From Syntrophaceae bacterium UBA6252 (lineage in GTDB: Bacteria; Desulfobacterota; Syntrophia; Syntrophales; UBA6807): a DNA stretch of 21,230 bases. The stretch's first letter is position 1. Each line of letters opens with the position of its first letter. Shown one piece after another: positions 7,549-14,459 of the stretch. The position numbers were made by a program, and so were the translations under genes. The notes beneath the pieces were generated by a model. That model saw only the letters and a program-made list of their open reading frames with translations, did not search any database and was not told the origin of the DNA. The stretch is from contig DJVQ01000050.1 in assembly GCA_002441265.1 (NCBI GenBank), positions 44,644 through 65,873 of the forward strand, written 5' to 3'.

Positions 7549-8354
7549 TTCCCCGGGCACATATTACGGCCTGGCGTACGGCGGCACCCTGGCCGACAGA
7601 CGCACAGGTCGAGCAGGATCTCATATTGTCGCGTGCTCTTGTGGAACTCTTCGGCCATCCTCTGGTTGCCCGGACACTCGCCTTTCGGGGTGGAACGGCA
7701 TTGCACAAACTGTTCCTGTCCAGACCCGGCCGCTATTCCGAAGACATCGACCTCGTGCAGATCAATACGGGAGCTATCGGTCCGATTCTTAATGCGATCC
7801 GCTCAACTCTGCCATGGCTTGGAGAGCCAAAGCGAAAACAAAGCCACGGCAGGGTCACCATGACCTATCGTTTTGAAACGACGGTTATGCCGGTCCAGTC
7901 GATGCGGCTCAAGATTGAAATCAACACGCGGGAACACTTTGCCCATTATGGAATTCAGAGCCATCTATTCTCTGTCGACAATCCCTGGTTCTCAGGTAAC
8001 GCTGGAATCGGCGTCTACGGGATCGATGAATTGCTCGGGACCAAACTGCGAGCCCTCTATCATCGCAAGAAGGGACGGGATCTCTACGATCTGTGGCTTG
8101 CCTTGACAACCCTTGAAGTAAATGATGAAAAGATTGTCGATTGTTTCAACCGTTACCTGGCGCATGACGGCCTTTCCATTTCCCGGGCGGAATTCGAGGA
8201 AAACTTGACCGGCAAACTCCAAAGCCGAGCCTTTGTCGATGACATCTCGCCGATCTTGTCAACGGACATGAGTTATTCCGCTGCTGAAGCCGGAGCATTG
8301 ATTGGCGAGCGTCTGATCGCCAGGCTTCGGGGAAATCCCTGGAAAAGAAGCTGA
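7545..8354 (+). CDS. abiEii: Type IV toxin, AbiEii/AbiGii nucleotidyltransferase family
   Basis: The product (269 residues) belongs to the AbiEii toxins, DNA polymerase beta-like nucleotidyltransferases that stop growth or abort phage infection; relatives (MenT) add nucleotides to tRNA. Visible motifs: FRGGTALHK (motif I, residues 48-55), SEDIDL with paired catalytic Asp (67, 69), MRLKIEINTRE (motif III region), and KLRALYHRKKGRDLYDLW (motif IV, the K..AL..R...RD..DLW pattern). All expected catalytic residues are present, so the toxin looks active. Translation appears to start at TTG (7545) with GAGGAGG directly upstream, giving a 4-nt overlap with the antitoxin stop. Initiation at a rare codon inside the partner's stop would keep toxin output low. 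No other start was found that keeps the N-terminus. Confidence 0.9.
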   Translation: MIPRAHITAWRTAAPWPTDAQVEQDLILSRALVELFGHPLVARTLAFRGGTALHKLFLSRPGRYSEDIDLVQINTGAIGPILNAIRSTLPWLGEPKRKQSHGRVTMTYRFETTVMPVQSMRLKIEINTREHFAHYGIQSHLFSVDNPWFSGNAGIGVYGIDELLGTKLRALYHRKKGRDLYDLWLALTTLEVNDEKIVDCFNRYLAHDGLSISRAEFEENLTGKLQSRAFVDDISPILSTDMSYSAAEAGALIGERLIARLRGNPWKRS

Positions 8355-8764
8355 TCACTGATGATCCGTTTCAATGAGGGCTGGCCACGGCATTGAATCT
8401 CATTGTTTTTTACCGAGAAGGTGATCCGGAACTTCTTCCACTGTCAGCTCACGGCGTATCCCTTTGCCGATGAGCGGCTGCACGGACAAATGCGCCATTC
8501 ACCGCTCATGAAGGAGATTCACCGCCGTACGAAAGTTGTCGGTGCTTTCCCGGACGGATACTCGGCGTTGATGCTGTGCGCCGCCCGTCTGCGGCACGAG
8601 GCCCACGGACGCGGAGCAGGCTTATTTTATTCGATATGGCCACAGGATGTATCAAGACAGTTCCGGGATCTGAAGAAGAGGAGGGTCCTTCAACCCTTGA
8701 TAAAATAAAAGTGCAATGTGATAAAAATGATAAGACTGCTTGTCTCGTATGCGAAAAACAGTTT
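8355..8764. other. Intergenic stretch with IS256 relic and AT-rich inverted repeat
   Basis: The 410 bases between the toxin gene and the converging nuclease gene hold a short IS256 fragment (8496-8605) and, after it, an AT-rich segment. A 9-bp inverted repeat (TTATTTTAT at 8622-8630, ATAAAATAA at 8702-8710) encloses GGG..CCC-type arms. Nothing else was recognised. Confidence 0.6.
8496..8605 (+). pseudogene. Fragment of an IS256-family (Mutator) transposase C-terminus
   Basis: About 35 residues, HSPLMKEIHRRTKVVGAF then PDGYSALMLCAARLRH, match the conserved C-terminal stretch of IS256-family transposases (NPLER..KEIRRRTRVVGAFPDG.SALMLV.ARLRH). The frame stays open from 8403, but residues before HSP do not look like the family. 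The catalytic DDE residues are absent and the stop lies beyond, in unrelated sequence. It is a dead remnant in the same orientation as the abiE pair and shows that insertion sequences once occupied both sides of it. Confidence 0.75.
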
Positions 8765-9901
8765 CTACGAATTCCGGATTTTCCCAATAAACCAATCAAA
8801 AGCTTCAATGGTTTTGTCATATGCCAAAGCACTAAGGAAGACGGATAAAGGGACATTGGGATACTTCCCGGCCGTTAGAACCTCTTCGGAAATTGATATA
8901 CCAGGTACTGCGTTGAGATGTCTCAGAAATTCTGCCCTATTCTCTTTCGAATCAAAGGGAGGTTGCTTCATATAGTCCCCAAACTGAAACCACAGCTTTC
9001 CTTTCCCCTCGGTCGATATTGATAAGATTTTATGTTCTTTCTCATTGTGATTCAAATACAGGGAATAAGAGCCGGATAGTTTACCTCTTCCCCAGCGGGG
9101 CGTCATCATCCCAGACCGGCCCCATTCAAGGAATCTTGCAGCTATCTCTGCTTCTGGTGAGCCGACTTTCGTCTTCATCTCTTCCAGGAATATGTCCTCA
9201 GACCACAGCTTTTTACCACCGCCTTTCATATCCTTCGCTTCAATAGTCTGTCCAATGATCCTCGGCACAAGTGTCCGAAGGTTTTGCCCGATGAACTGTT
9301 TGACTTCAACCCCCAGAACTTCCGCCGGGTTCATCTGGATATTAAGAAACTCTATGATCCTCTGGAGTTCCGAGGGAATTTCATCCGCCACAAACAGCAT
9401 TCGAATCTTGCCGGTCTTTAGATTGGTTTTAAGGTTCTCCCAGAACTGATCTTCACCAAGATCCTCTTGCAGAAAATCCGATATAAGAGCATCGGGATCT
9501 ATACCAGCCTTTACACATCTTGTTTTGAAGTTCAGCTGAATCGTTTCTGCCGGCCAGTATACTACAGCATTTGCAGCGTAATCCATCATCTGGCCGATCA
9601 CTTCTCGACGTATGCGGGTATCGCTGCTTCGTTTGACTTCGACAAGGGTAGGGATTGCATCTTGATCCAGAAACAGGTGGTCAACGGACCATCTTCCCGA
9701 TCCAGACTCGGAAGAAGGAATCGGCGCTTCGCGGGAAATGAGAAGCCAGCGGCGAGGAGCGTCCTTGTCTATTTGACTTCCGGCGAGGAGGTTCGGATAC
9801 TCTGCAAGGAGCCGCTGCAGCAAGTCTTCTGAATCGTAAGCTTGTTCTTCCATTTCAACCAGTTGTCCGTTTCCCTGAATCAAAAAGATGTTCCCTTTCA
9901 T
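8765..9901 (-). CDS. PD-(D/E)XK nuclease-like protein with a conserved C-terminal domain (uncharacterised family)
   Basis: The product (378 residues) has a probable PD-(D/E)XK core near the N-terminus: acidic residues around SEDLLQRLLAEYP (24-36), then D74 in VDHLF, E88-V-K90 in TLVEVKRSSD, and Q104 in VIGQMMDY. This D...ExK...Q layout is that of NucS/DUF91-like and restriction-type nucleases. The C-terminal half (about 230-378) forms a separate domain with WSEDIFLEEMK, AARFLEWG, SGSYSLYL and KLWFQFGDYMKQPPF, a combination I recall from a widespread uncharacterised bacterial family. ATG 9901 has GGGAGGA 6-7 nt upstream. It lies 163 nt downstream of the EVE-nuclease gene on the same strand, so the two may be cotranscribed. 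G+C is lower than in neighbouring core genes. Nuclease activity is inferred from motifs only. Confidence 0.65.
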   Translation of the reverse strand: MKGNIFLIQGNGQLVEMEEQAYDSEDLLQRLLAEYPNLLAGSQIDKDAPRRWLLISREAPIPSSESGSGRWSVDHLFLDQDAIPTLVEVKRSSDTRIRREVIGQMMDYAANAVVYWPAETIQLNFKTRCVKAGIDPDALISDFLQEDLGEDQFWENLKTNLKTGKIRMLFVADEIPSELQRIIEFLNIQMNPAEVLGVEVKQFIGQNLRTLVPRIIGQTIEAKDMKGGGKKLWSEDIFLEEMKTKVGSPEAEIAARFLEWGRSGMMTPRWGRGKLSGSYSLYLNHNEKEHKILSISTEGKGKLWFQFGDYMKQPPFDSKENRAEFLRHLNAVPGISISEEVLTAGKYPNVPLSVFLSALAYDKTIEAFDWFIGKIRNS

Positions 9902-10064
9902 CGTTGTCCTCCCGGGTCTCCCGAATTGTCACGTAAAAAAAGTACCCAATTATTTCGTAAGGGATTGGTTCTCTGAAATTAAAGGAATCCGCCGGCAATG
10001 CGATCATGAACAACGAACGATGATTGACCTTTCTCATCGTCAACAAACCAAACCCAAGCACACG

Positions 10065-10991
10065 TCAAACCTTGACTAATTTGAAGCTTATCTGATAGCG
10101 GTAAAAATTGATCGCTGGCACCACGGCCAAGGCTCTTCTGATCCTCTGATCATCTTCCAAGGCGATGATCGCTCCCTTGACGATCTGTCTTTCCTCAGCC
10201 AGAACGTCCTGGACATATCCCATATAGCGAAGAGTTTGACCCACGACGACGTCGCTTGCCCGGCCTTTCTTAAGTTCCACGACAAGTAAAGTTTTCTTGT
10301 CTTTGCTGATGGCCAGGATATCGAGCGGCCCGGTGTCGGTTGCATATTGTTGTCCGACAGGCTTACCATCCTCTTCGTAGATATCGTATTCCTTGCCAAG
10401 ATCGGTTTGAGCCCAATTCTGTACCAGAAAATCCTCAAGGTGTTTTTCCATGACAAAAGCTGCCTGGTTCTCGATCATTTCATCAGTAAGCGCGGCTATG
10501 GGTCCGGACAGGCCGCACAGCAGCCTTTCAATCTCGTCTCTGTATTTGGACATGTTGCTGACCGTGCCCGGTGCCCCCAAGGCGTTCCTTAATGATTCGC
10601 TTATGTCAGCACGATCAATGGCGTGATTCATCCAATGGACGGAGCGTCGGTGAGGAAGGACACCATCCTGACGATAAAAGTAATCACCGGTGACTTCGCC
10701 CATCCGATAGTGTCCAGCCCCATCAGCACATATCACGCAATCATCAATCTTGATGCCCTTGGCCACTACCCACAAAGCCCCGCAGGCAAGGCCCGCGCCT
10801 ATTTTTGTCTTGCCGGGATGTGCTGCCAGGTACACGGGGATAAACTCTTTGTTAAAGTCTCTCCAATCATCCGAAAGTTTAGCGGACAAATCTTGATTTA
10901 TTTTGAAGTCGGCACCGATGAAATCTTCGGAAAAGCACATTGGTGCATGAACGCTCCCTTCGCCCAGCATAACTCTATAATAGCTTCTCAT
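10065..10991 (-). CDS. Putative modified-DNA-dependent endonuclease: EVE/PUA-like N-domain plus NucS-like PD-(D/E)XK domain
   Basis: The product (308 residues) looks like a two-domain restriction factor. Residues 1-155 resemble an EVE/PUA-like base-reading domain (YYRVMLGEGS, GLACGALWVVAKG, then MGEVTGDYFY and LPHRRSVHW at about 97-120, the GE(V)..Y.Y...HRR.V.W pattern). Residues 175-308 form a NucS/DUF91-like nuclease core: acidic residues in MEKHLEDFL, D224 in GPLDILA, E239-L-K241 in VVELKKG, and Q252 in GQTLRYMGYV. Such fusions are known among type IV restriction enzymes that read modified cytosines; target specificity here is unknown. The frame is open to 11228, but ATG 10991 has GAGGTGG directly upstream and starts right at the domain, and the extension looks non-coding. 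It is flanked on the same strand by a Panacea gene and another nuclease gene. Confidence 0.68.
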   Translation of the reverse strand: MRSYYRVMLGEGSVHAPMCFSEDFIGADFKINQDLSAKLSDDWRDFNKEFIPVYLAAHPGKTKIGAGLACGALWVVAKGIKIDDCVICADGAGHYRMGEVTGDYFYRQDGVLPHRRSVHWMNHAIDRADISESLRNALGAPGTVSNMSKYRDEIERLLCGLSGPIAALTDEMIENQAAFVMEKHLEDFLVQNWAQTDLGKEYDIYEEDGKPVGQQYATDTGPLDILAISKDKKTLLVVELKKGRASDVVVGQTLRYMGYVQDVLAEERQIVKGAIIALEDDQRIRRALAVVPAINFYRYQISFKLVKV

Positions 10992-11304
10992 TTCCACCTC
11001 ACACTGATGGGAATCTCCTGATAAGAAGGCACCTGATAATCCATTATTCAAATGTGCCCCCCCGGACGATCCCAAATGAATTTTACAGGCTTGTCTTCCG
11101 GTAATACCTCTATGGAAGCCGGAATCCATACAAAGCGATTCAGACGGGTTTGAAATCACTGCAACGGGAGATAACTGATCAGAGGAAACAGCGTCAGGGG
11201 AAGACATTCCCGGAACGACCGGCTTCACCTGGAGATTTAAACCTGACCGGGGAAAAGCGGCATAAACTCTTTCCGAAAATCCGGCCGGGGCTTGCCCTGA
11301 CGGC
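10992..11304. other. Intergenic stretch between nuclease and Panacea genes, no gene recognised
   Basis: These 313 bases keep an open minus-strand frame for 79 codons (to 11228) in phase with the nuclease, but the translation has no recognisable domain and no ribosome binding site. A short CCTGA/TCAGG hairpin lies at 11296-11309 across the Panacea stop. A run of seven C at 11057-11063 is the only low-complexity feature. It could hide a decayed partner gene, but I cannot identify one. Confidence 0.45.
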
Positions 11305-11763
11305 TCAGGTCTCGTTCAGGAGGCATTGGAGATACTTCCCCAGTTCCTCACGCATCGACTCCAGGGTGATCTCATTGCCCGTCCCCGCATTTTTCCAGCA
11401 ATCGTCGCCGTGGGACATCTCCATCAGGCGAAACGCCGTGAATTTTCCGAAAGCTTCGTGGACCTCATCGAGAAACTGCATCGTTTTCTCATCGATATGA
11501 GAAAAATCGTCGTCCCCGGTTGCCGGGATTTCCCTGTCCTCCCATTCCTTGTACTTGTGATAGGCATTGACGACAACGGGCCCGTAAGTCCACGCATGGA
11601 TCCTGTCCCTGAAAAGAGGCCGGTTGAACCGGACAAGGTGAAGCCCCTGTGCATAATAAAGGAGCTTCTGAAGTTTGAGATTGGAAATGGATCCCCGCTT
11701 TCCCTCATGAGCTTTAAAGATAAAATAATCCGCGATTTGAAGAGCCGAGTATTCAGGTGTCAT
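11305..11763 (-). CDS. Panacea-domain (DUF4065/SocA-like) protein
   Basis: The product (152 residues) carries the Panacea signature near its N-terminus: ALQIADYFI then ISNLKLQKLLYYAQGLHLV (about 26-45), followed by RDRIHAWTYGPVVVNAYHKYKEW (52-74), which is the family's AW.YGPV...Y..Y pattern. Panacea domains act as chaperone-type antitoxins: they neutralise diverse toxins directly or, as SocA does with SocB, present the toxin for ClpXP degradation. The cognate toxin is normally adjacent. Here no small toxin gene is recognisable on either side; the next gene downstream on the same strand is the EVE-nuclease, 313 nt away, and upstream is the RCC1 gene. It may be an orphan antitoxin, or the nuclease may be the partner. 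The ribosome binding site (GGGGGGA, 13 nt away) is poorly spaced, so the start at 11763 is less sure than the family. Confidence 0.82.
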   Translation of the reverse strand: MTPEYSALQIADYFIFKAHEGKRGSISNLKLQKLLYYAQGLHLVRFNRPLFRDRIHAWTYGPVVVNAYHKYKEWEDREIPATGDDDFSHIDEKTMQFLDEVHEAFGKFTAFRLMEMSHGDDCWKNAGTGNEITLESMREELGKYLQCLLNET

Positions 11764-11810
11764 GGCCGATATTTTGTCCCCCCTTTCATTGCCCCATTAT
11801 TCTTATTTTG

Positions 11811-11849
11811 CATGTATTGCACACATTCACGGGTGTCAAGAATAATTGA
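11811..11849 (-). promoter_or_regulatory. Candidate Panacea promoter with overlapping inverted repeat
   Basis: On the minus strand TTGACA (11834-11839) is followed after 17 nt by TACATG (11811-11816, 3 of 6 to consensus). GTCAA-6 nt-TTGAC overlaps the -35 as an inverted repeat, which could be an operator, as expected for a self-regulated antitoxin gene. Confidence 0.35.
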
Positions 11850-11903
11850 CCCCGTATGACGTTTCCGGCGAGAATTCATTTGACGTAAACAGGGTGTCCG
11901 TTC

Positions 11904-14459
11904 TTACGGAGCCACCGCGCTGATGCCGGCATAGCTCCGGTCCCCCGTCTTCAGATTGTGATACAGGGCAAAGGCCGCCACCTCCTGGGAAGTCGTGATC
12001 TCGATGCTCCCGCTGGTGTAAGTGCCGCCCCCCACGATGCCGGACAGAGGATACGCCCCGCTCCCGTTGGCCGGCAGGGTGTACGGACTGCTCACCACCA
12101 CCGTTCCGTTGGACCGGACAAGGGTGAGATACAGGATCGTCTCCGAATCGTTGGGGTTGCAGACGTAGATGACGGTGTCCCAGGTCGTGTCCTGGGCCAC
12201 GTGCGGAACGTACAGCAATTTCGCCGGTTCGGAAACGAAAGAGATGTCGAACATGAGCTTGTCGTCGTGGGCCATGGCGACAAACCCGAGACCCGTCAGC
12301 GGCTGGTTGGAAGTGATCAGCACCCAGCCCTCGCCCGCTCCCATCATGAAAGCCGTCTGGCCCGACGGCGGGATCGCCCTGGTCTGCGTATTGAAGACCG
12401 TTCCGTTCTGCCGCCTGCCGGTCACGGTAACGGTGGCGCTGCTCGAGGAACTCCCGTTCCTGAGCCCGACCCCCGTCCAGTAGTCCGTGTCGGAAAGGGC
12501 GTAAGGCAGGCAGTAGCTGTATGTCGCCAGTTCGGGCGTTATGAGAGACTTCTGAGGGATCACCGCGCTGATGCCGGCGTAGCTCCGGTCCCCCGTTTTC
12601 AGATTCTGATACAGGGCGAAGGCCGCCACCCCCTGGGAGGCCGTGATCCGGACGCTCCCGCTGGTGCGGGTATCGTCCCCGAGGAGGGCGGAGAGGGGAC
12701 AGCTCCCGCTTCCGTTCGCCGGAAGGATGTATCCGTGGCTGACAGTGACCGCCGTACCGTCGGAATCGTAAAAAGTGAAATACACGATCGTGTCGGACCC
12801 GTTGGGGTTGCAGATGTAGACCGTGGTGTCCCAGGTCGCATCCTGGGCCACGTGGGGGACGTACAAGGTCTTCGACAGCTTGGGGATGAGGGTCATGTCG
12901 AACATGAGCTTGTCGTCATGGGCCATGGCCACGAACCCGAGACCCGTGAGCGGCTCGTCCGAGGTCACCTTCACCCAGCCTTCCGTGTTCAGCCCGGATC
13001 CCACCATGAAGGCGGTCTGGCCCCTCGGGTTGAGGGATCGCGCCTCCGTGGCGAGAACCGTCCCCATTGACCCATAGACCGTCGCGGTCACCGAAGCGGT
13101 GAACCAGCTTTTCCCGTCCTTCAGCCCCACGCCTGTCCAGTAATCGTCGTTGGAAACGAAGTAGGGAAGATAATAATTGTAAGTGACCTGGCCCCCCAGG
13201 TCCAGGATTCCCGCACCCCCCGGGCCGAGGACCTGGACGGGGGTCCACCGTTCCGTCGTGGTGTTGTCCCCCAGCCGGCCGTCTTCATTTTTCCCCCAGG
13301 CCCAGACCGTCCCGTCATTCTTCAGGGCCATCGAGTGGTAAAATCCCGCCGAGACGGCCATGACATCCGTGAGAAATCCCGCTCCCCCGGAACCGTGGAC
13401 CTGGACGGGGATCGCGCTGAACGCATCGGTGTTGTCCCCCAGCTGGCCGTTGTCGTTGTTCCCCCAGGCCAACACCGTCCCGTCCCCCTTCAGGGCCATC
13501 GTGTAGTAGGATCCCGCCGTGACGGCTTTCACGCCCGAGAGGTACCCCTCGCCGTCGAGGTCAAGGACCTGTACGGGGGTCCACCAGGGCGCCACACTCC
13601 CGTTCCCCAGGCACCCATCCGAATTGCTCCCCCAGGCCCAGACCGTGCCGTCCTCCTTCAGGGCCACCATATGGTGACTGCCCGCATCAACGGCCTTCAC
13701 TCCCGTGAGGAATCCCACACCCTCGGGACCCAGAACCTGGACGGGAGTCAAGCGGTCCGTCGTGGTGTCGTCCCCGAGCACGCCCTTGAAATTGCTCCCC
13801 CAGGCCCAGACCGTCCCGTCCTCCTTCAGGGCCGCCGTGAAATACCAGCCCGCGGTGACGGCCTTTACCCCCGTAAGAAATCCCACACCTCCGGGACCGA
13901 GGACCTGGACGGGGGTCAGGCGGTCCGTCGTGGTATTGTCCCCCAGCTGGCCGAATTCATTTCTCCCCCAGGCCCAGACCGTCCCGTCATTCTTCACGGC
14001 CACCGTATGCTGATATCCCGCGGCGACGGCCTTCACCCCCGTGAGAAATCCCGCACCCCCGGGGCCGAGGACCTGCACGGGGGTGGGCCGGCTCGATGTC
14101 GTCCCGTCTCCCAGCCAGCCGTAATAATTGTATCCCCAGGCCCAGACCGTCCCGTCTTCCTTCAGCGCCGTCGTGTGGTTTGACACAGACGAGATCGCCT
14201 TCACTCCCGCGAGGAATCCCGTTCCGCCCGGGCCGAGGACCTGGACGGGAGCGTACCGGCTGTCATTGGTGTCGTCCCCCAGCTGGCCGAAACCGTTTTC
14301 CCCCCAGTTCCAGACCGTCCCGTCCTCCTTCAGCGCCGCCGAGTGCTGTCCTCCCGATGCGATGCCCGGCTGAGCGCCGTCGGCGTTTCCGGTAAGAAAA
14401 CAGACCAGCAACACAAAAAAAACAACGGAAAACCCTGTCGAAAACCTTTTGGAATACAT
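11904..14459 (-). CDS. Secreted RCC1-repeat propeller protein with duplicated C-terminal beta modules
   Basis: The product (851 residues) has a signal peptide (1-28, MYSKRFSTGFSVVFF then a cleavage region near GNADGA). Residues about 30-420 hold seven RCC1 repeats of 54-55 residues, each centred on A(L/V)K.DGTVWAWG.N..G.LG, enough for one seven-bladed propeller. Two copies of a about 217-residue unit follow (about 430-646 and 647-851), each made of two beta-rich halves: Y..LPY....YWTGVGL...GLGFVAMAHDDKLMF and LYVPHVAQD..WDT..Y.CNPN...SG(S)..I..SQ.VAAFALY.NLKTGDRSYAGISAV. No transmembrane anchor, sorting signal or enzyme motif is seen, so it is probably a secreted or surface binding protein; its ligand is unknown. 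ATG 14459 is chosen because AAGGGGGG lies 4 nt upstream; the frame is open to 14489. Repeats are strongly conserved at DNA level too. Confidence 0.88.
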   Translation of the reverse strand: MYSKRFSTGFSVVFFVLLVCFLTGNADGAQPGIASGGQHSAALKEDGTVWNWGENGFGQLGDDTNDSRYAPVQVLGPGGTGFLAGVKAISSVSNHTTALKEDGTVWAWGYNYYGWLGDGTTSSRPTPVQVLGPGGAGFLTGVKAVAAGYQHTVAVKNDGTVWAWGRNEFGQLGDNTTTDRLTPVQVLGPGGVGFLTGVKAVTAGWYFTAALKEDGTVWAWGSNFKGVLGDDTTTDRLTPVQVLGPEGVGFLTGVKAVDAGSHHMVALKEDGTVWAWGSNSDGCLGNGSVAPWWTPVQVLDLDGEGYLSGVKAVTAGSYYTMALKGDGTVLAWGNNDNGQLGDNTDAFSAIPVQVHGSGGAGFLTDVMAVSAGFYHSMALKNDGTVWAWGKNEDGRLGDNTTTERWTPVQVLGPGGAGILDLGGQVTYNYYLPYFVSNDDYWTGVGLKDGKSWFTASVTATVYGSMGTVLATEARSLNPRGQTAFMVGSGLNTEGWVKVTSDEPLTGLGFVAMAHDDKLMFDMTLIPKLSKTLYVPHVAQDATWDTTVYICNPNGSDTIVYFTFYDSDGTAVTVSHGYILPANGSGSCPLSALLGDDTRTSGSVRITASQGVAAFALYQNLKTGDRSYAGISAVIPQKSLITPELATYSYCLPYALSDTDYWTGVGLRNGSSSSSATVTVTGRRQNGTVFNTQTRAIPPSGQTAFMMGAGEGWVLITSNQPLTGLGFVAMAHDDKLMFDISFVSEPAKLLYVPHVAQDTTWDTVIYVCNPNDSETILYLTLVRSNGTVVVSSPYTLPANGSGAYPLSGIVGGGTYTSGSIEITTSQEVAAFALYHNLKTGDRSYAGISAVAP
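11911..12540 (-). repeat. C-terminal about 650-bp duplication, copy 2
   Basis: This is DNA of the second C-terminal unit of the RCC1 protein. It matches 12559-13180 at an offset of about 650 bp; for example the AACATGAGCTTGTCGTC segment lies at 12250 and again at 12901, and the GCGCTGATGCCGGC segment at 11917 and 12565. Confidence 0.8.
12559..13180 (-). repeat. C-terminal about 650-bp duplication, copy 1
   Basis: This is DNA of the first C-terminal unit of the RCC1 protein, the partner of 11911-12540. Conservation is highest around the codons for LGFVAMAHDDKLMF and LKTGDRSYAGIS. Confidence 0.8.
13190..14380 (-). repeat. Seven tandem RCC1-encoding repeats (about 165 bp each)
   Basis: A about 165-bp unit recurs seven times. 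It is recognisable on the plus strand by repeated CCCAGGCCCAGACCGTCCCG and GACCTGGACGGGGGTC segments. Protein repeats follow the DNA period exactly, so they are tandem duplications within the gene. Confidence 0.9.

Larger units (their letters stand above)
6005..11880. other. Probable accessory (defence) island next to tRNA-Arg
   Basis: Between the tRNA terminator and the RCC1 gene every recognisable gene is accessory: abiE-type toxin-antitoxin, two nuclease-like proteins, a Panacea protein and two transposase relics. Base composition is visibly lower in G+C (especially 6510-6760 and 8600-11200) than in the flanking genes. No tyrosine recombinase and no second copy of the tRNA 3' end were found inside the window, so the island borders are inferred from content and composition only. 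Confidence 0.55.

Noticed and set aside
8576..8848. 90-codon plus-strand frame (with cysteine-rich stretch) between the toxin and nuclease genes
   Set aside because: It starts inside the IS256 fragment, runs into the 3' end of the nuclease gene and has no ribosome binding site.
9855..10061. 68-codon minus-strand frame overlapping the start of the nuclease at 9901
   Set aside because: It overlaps the better-supported gene out of phase, and no domain or ribosome binding site was seen; kept only as a remote possibility.
11958..14183. Two long plus-strand frames (11958-13070 and 13335-14183) opposite the RCC1 gene
   Set aside because: Repeat structure of the RCC1 gene produces repetitive antisense frames; the sense strand has signal peptide and seven textbook repeats.
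13190..14380. Regular DNA repeats considered as a CRISPR array
   Set aside because: The period is about 165 bp, the repeats are protein-coding in one frame and there are no unique spacers.
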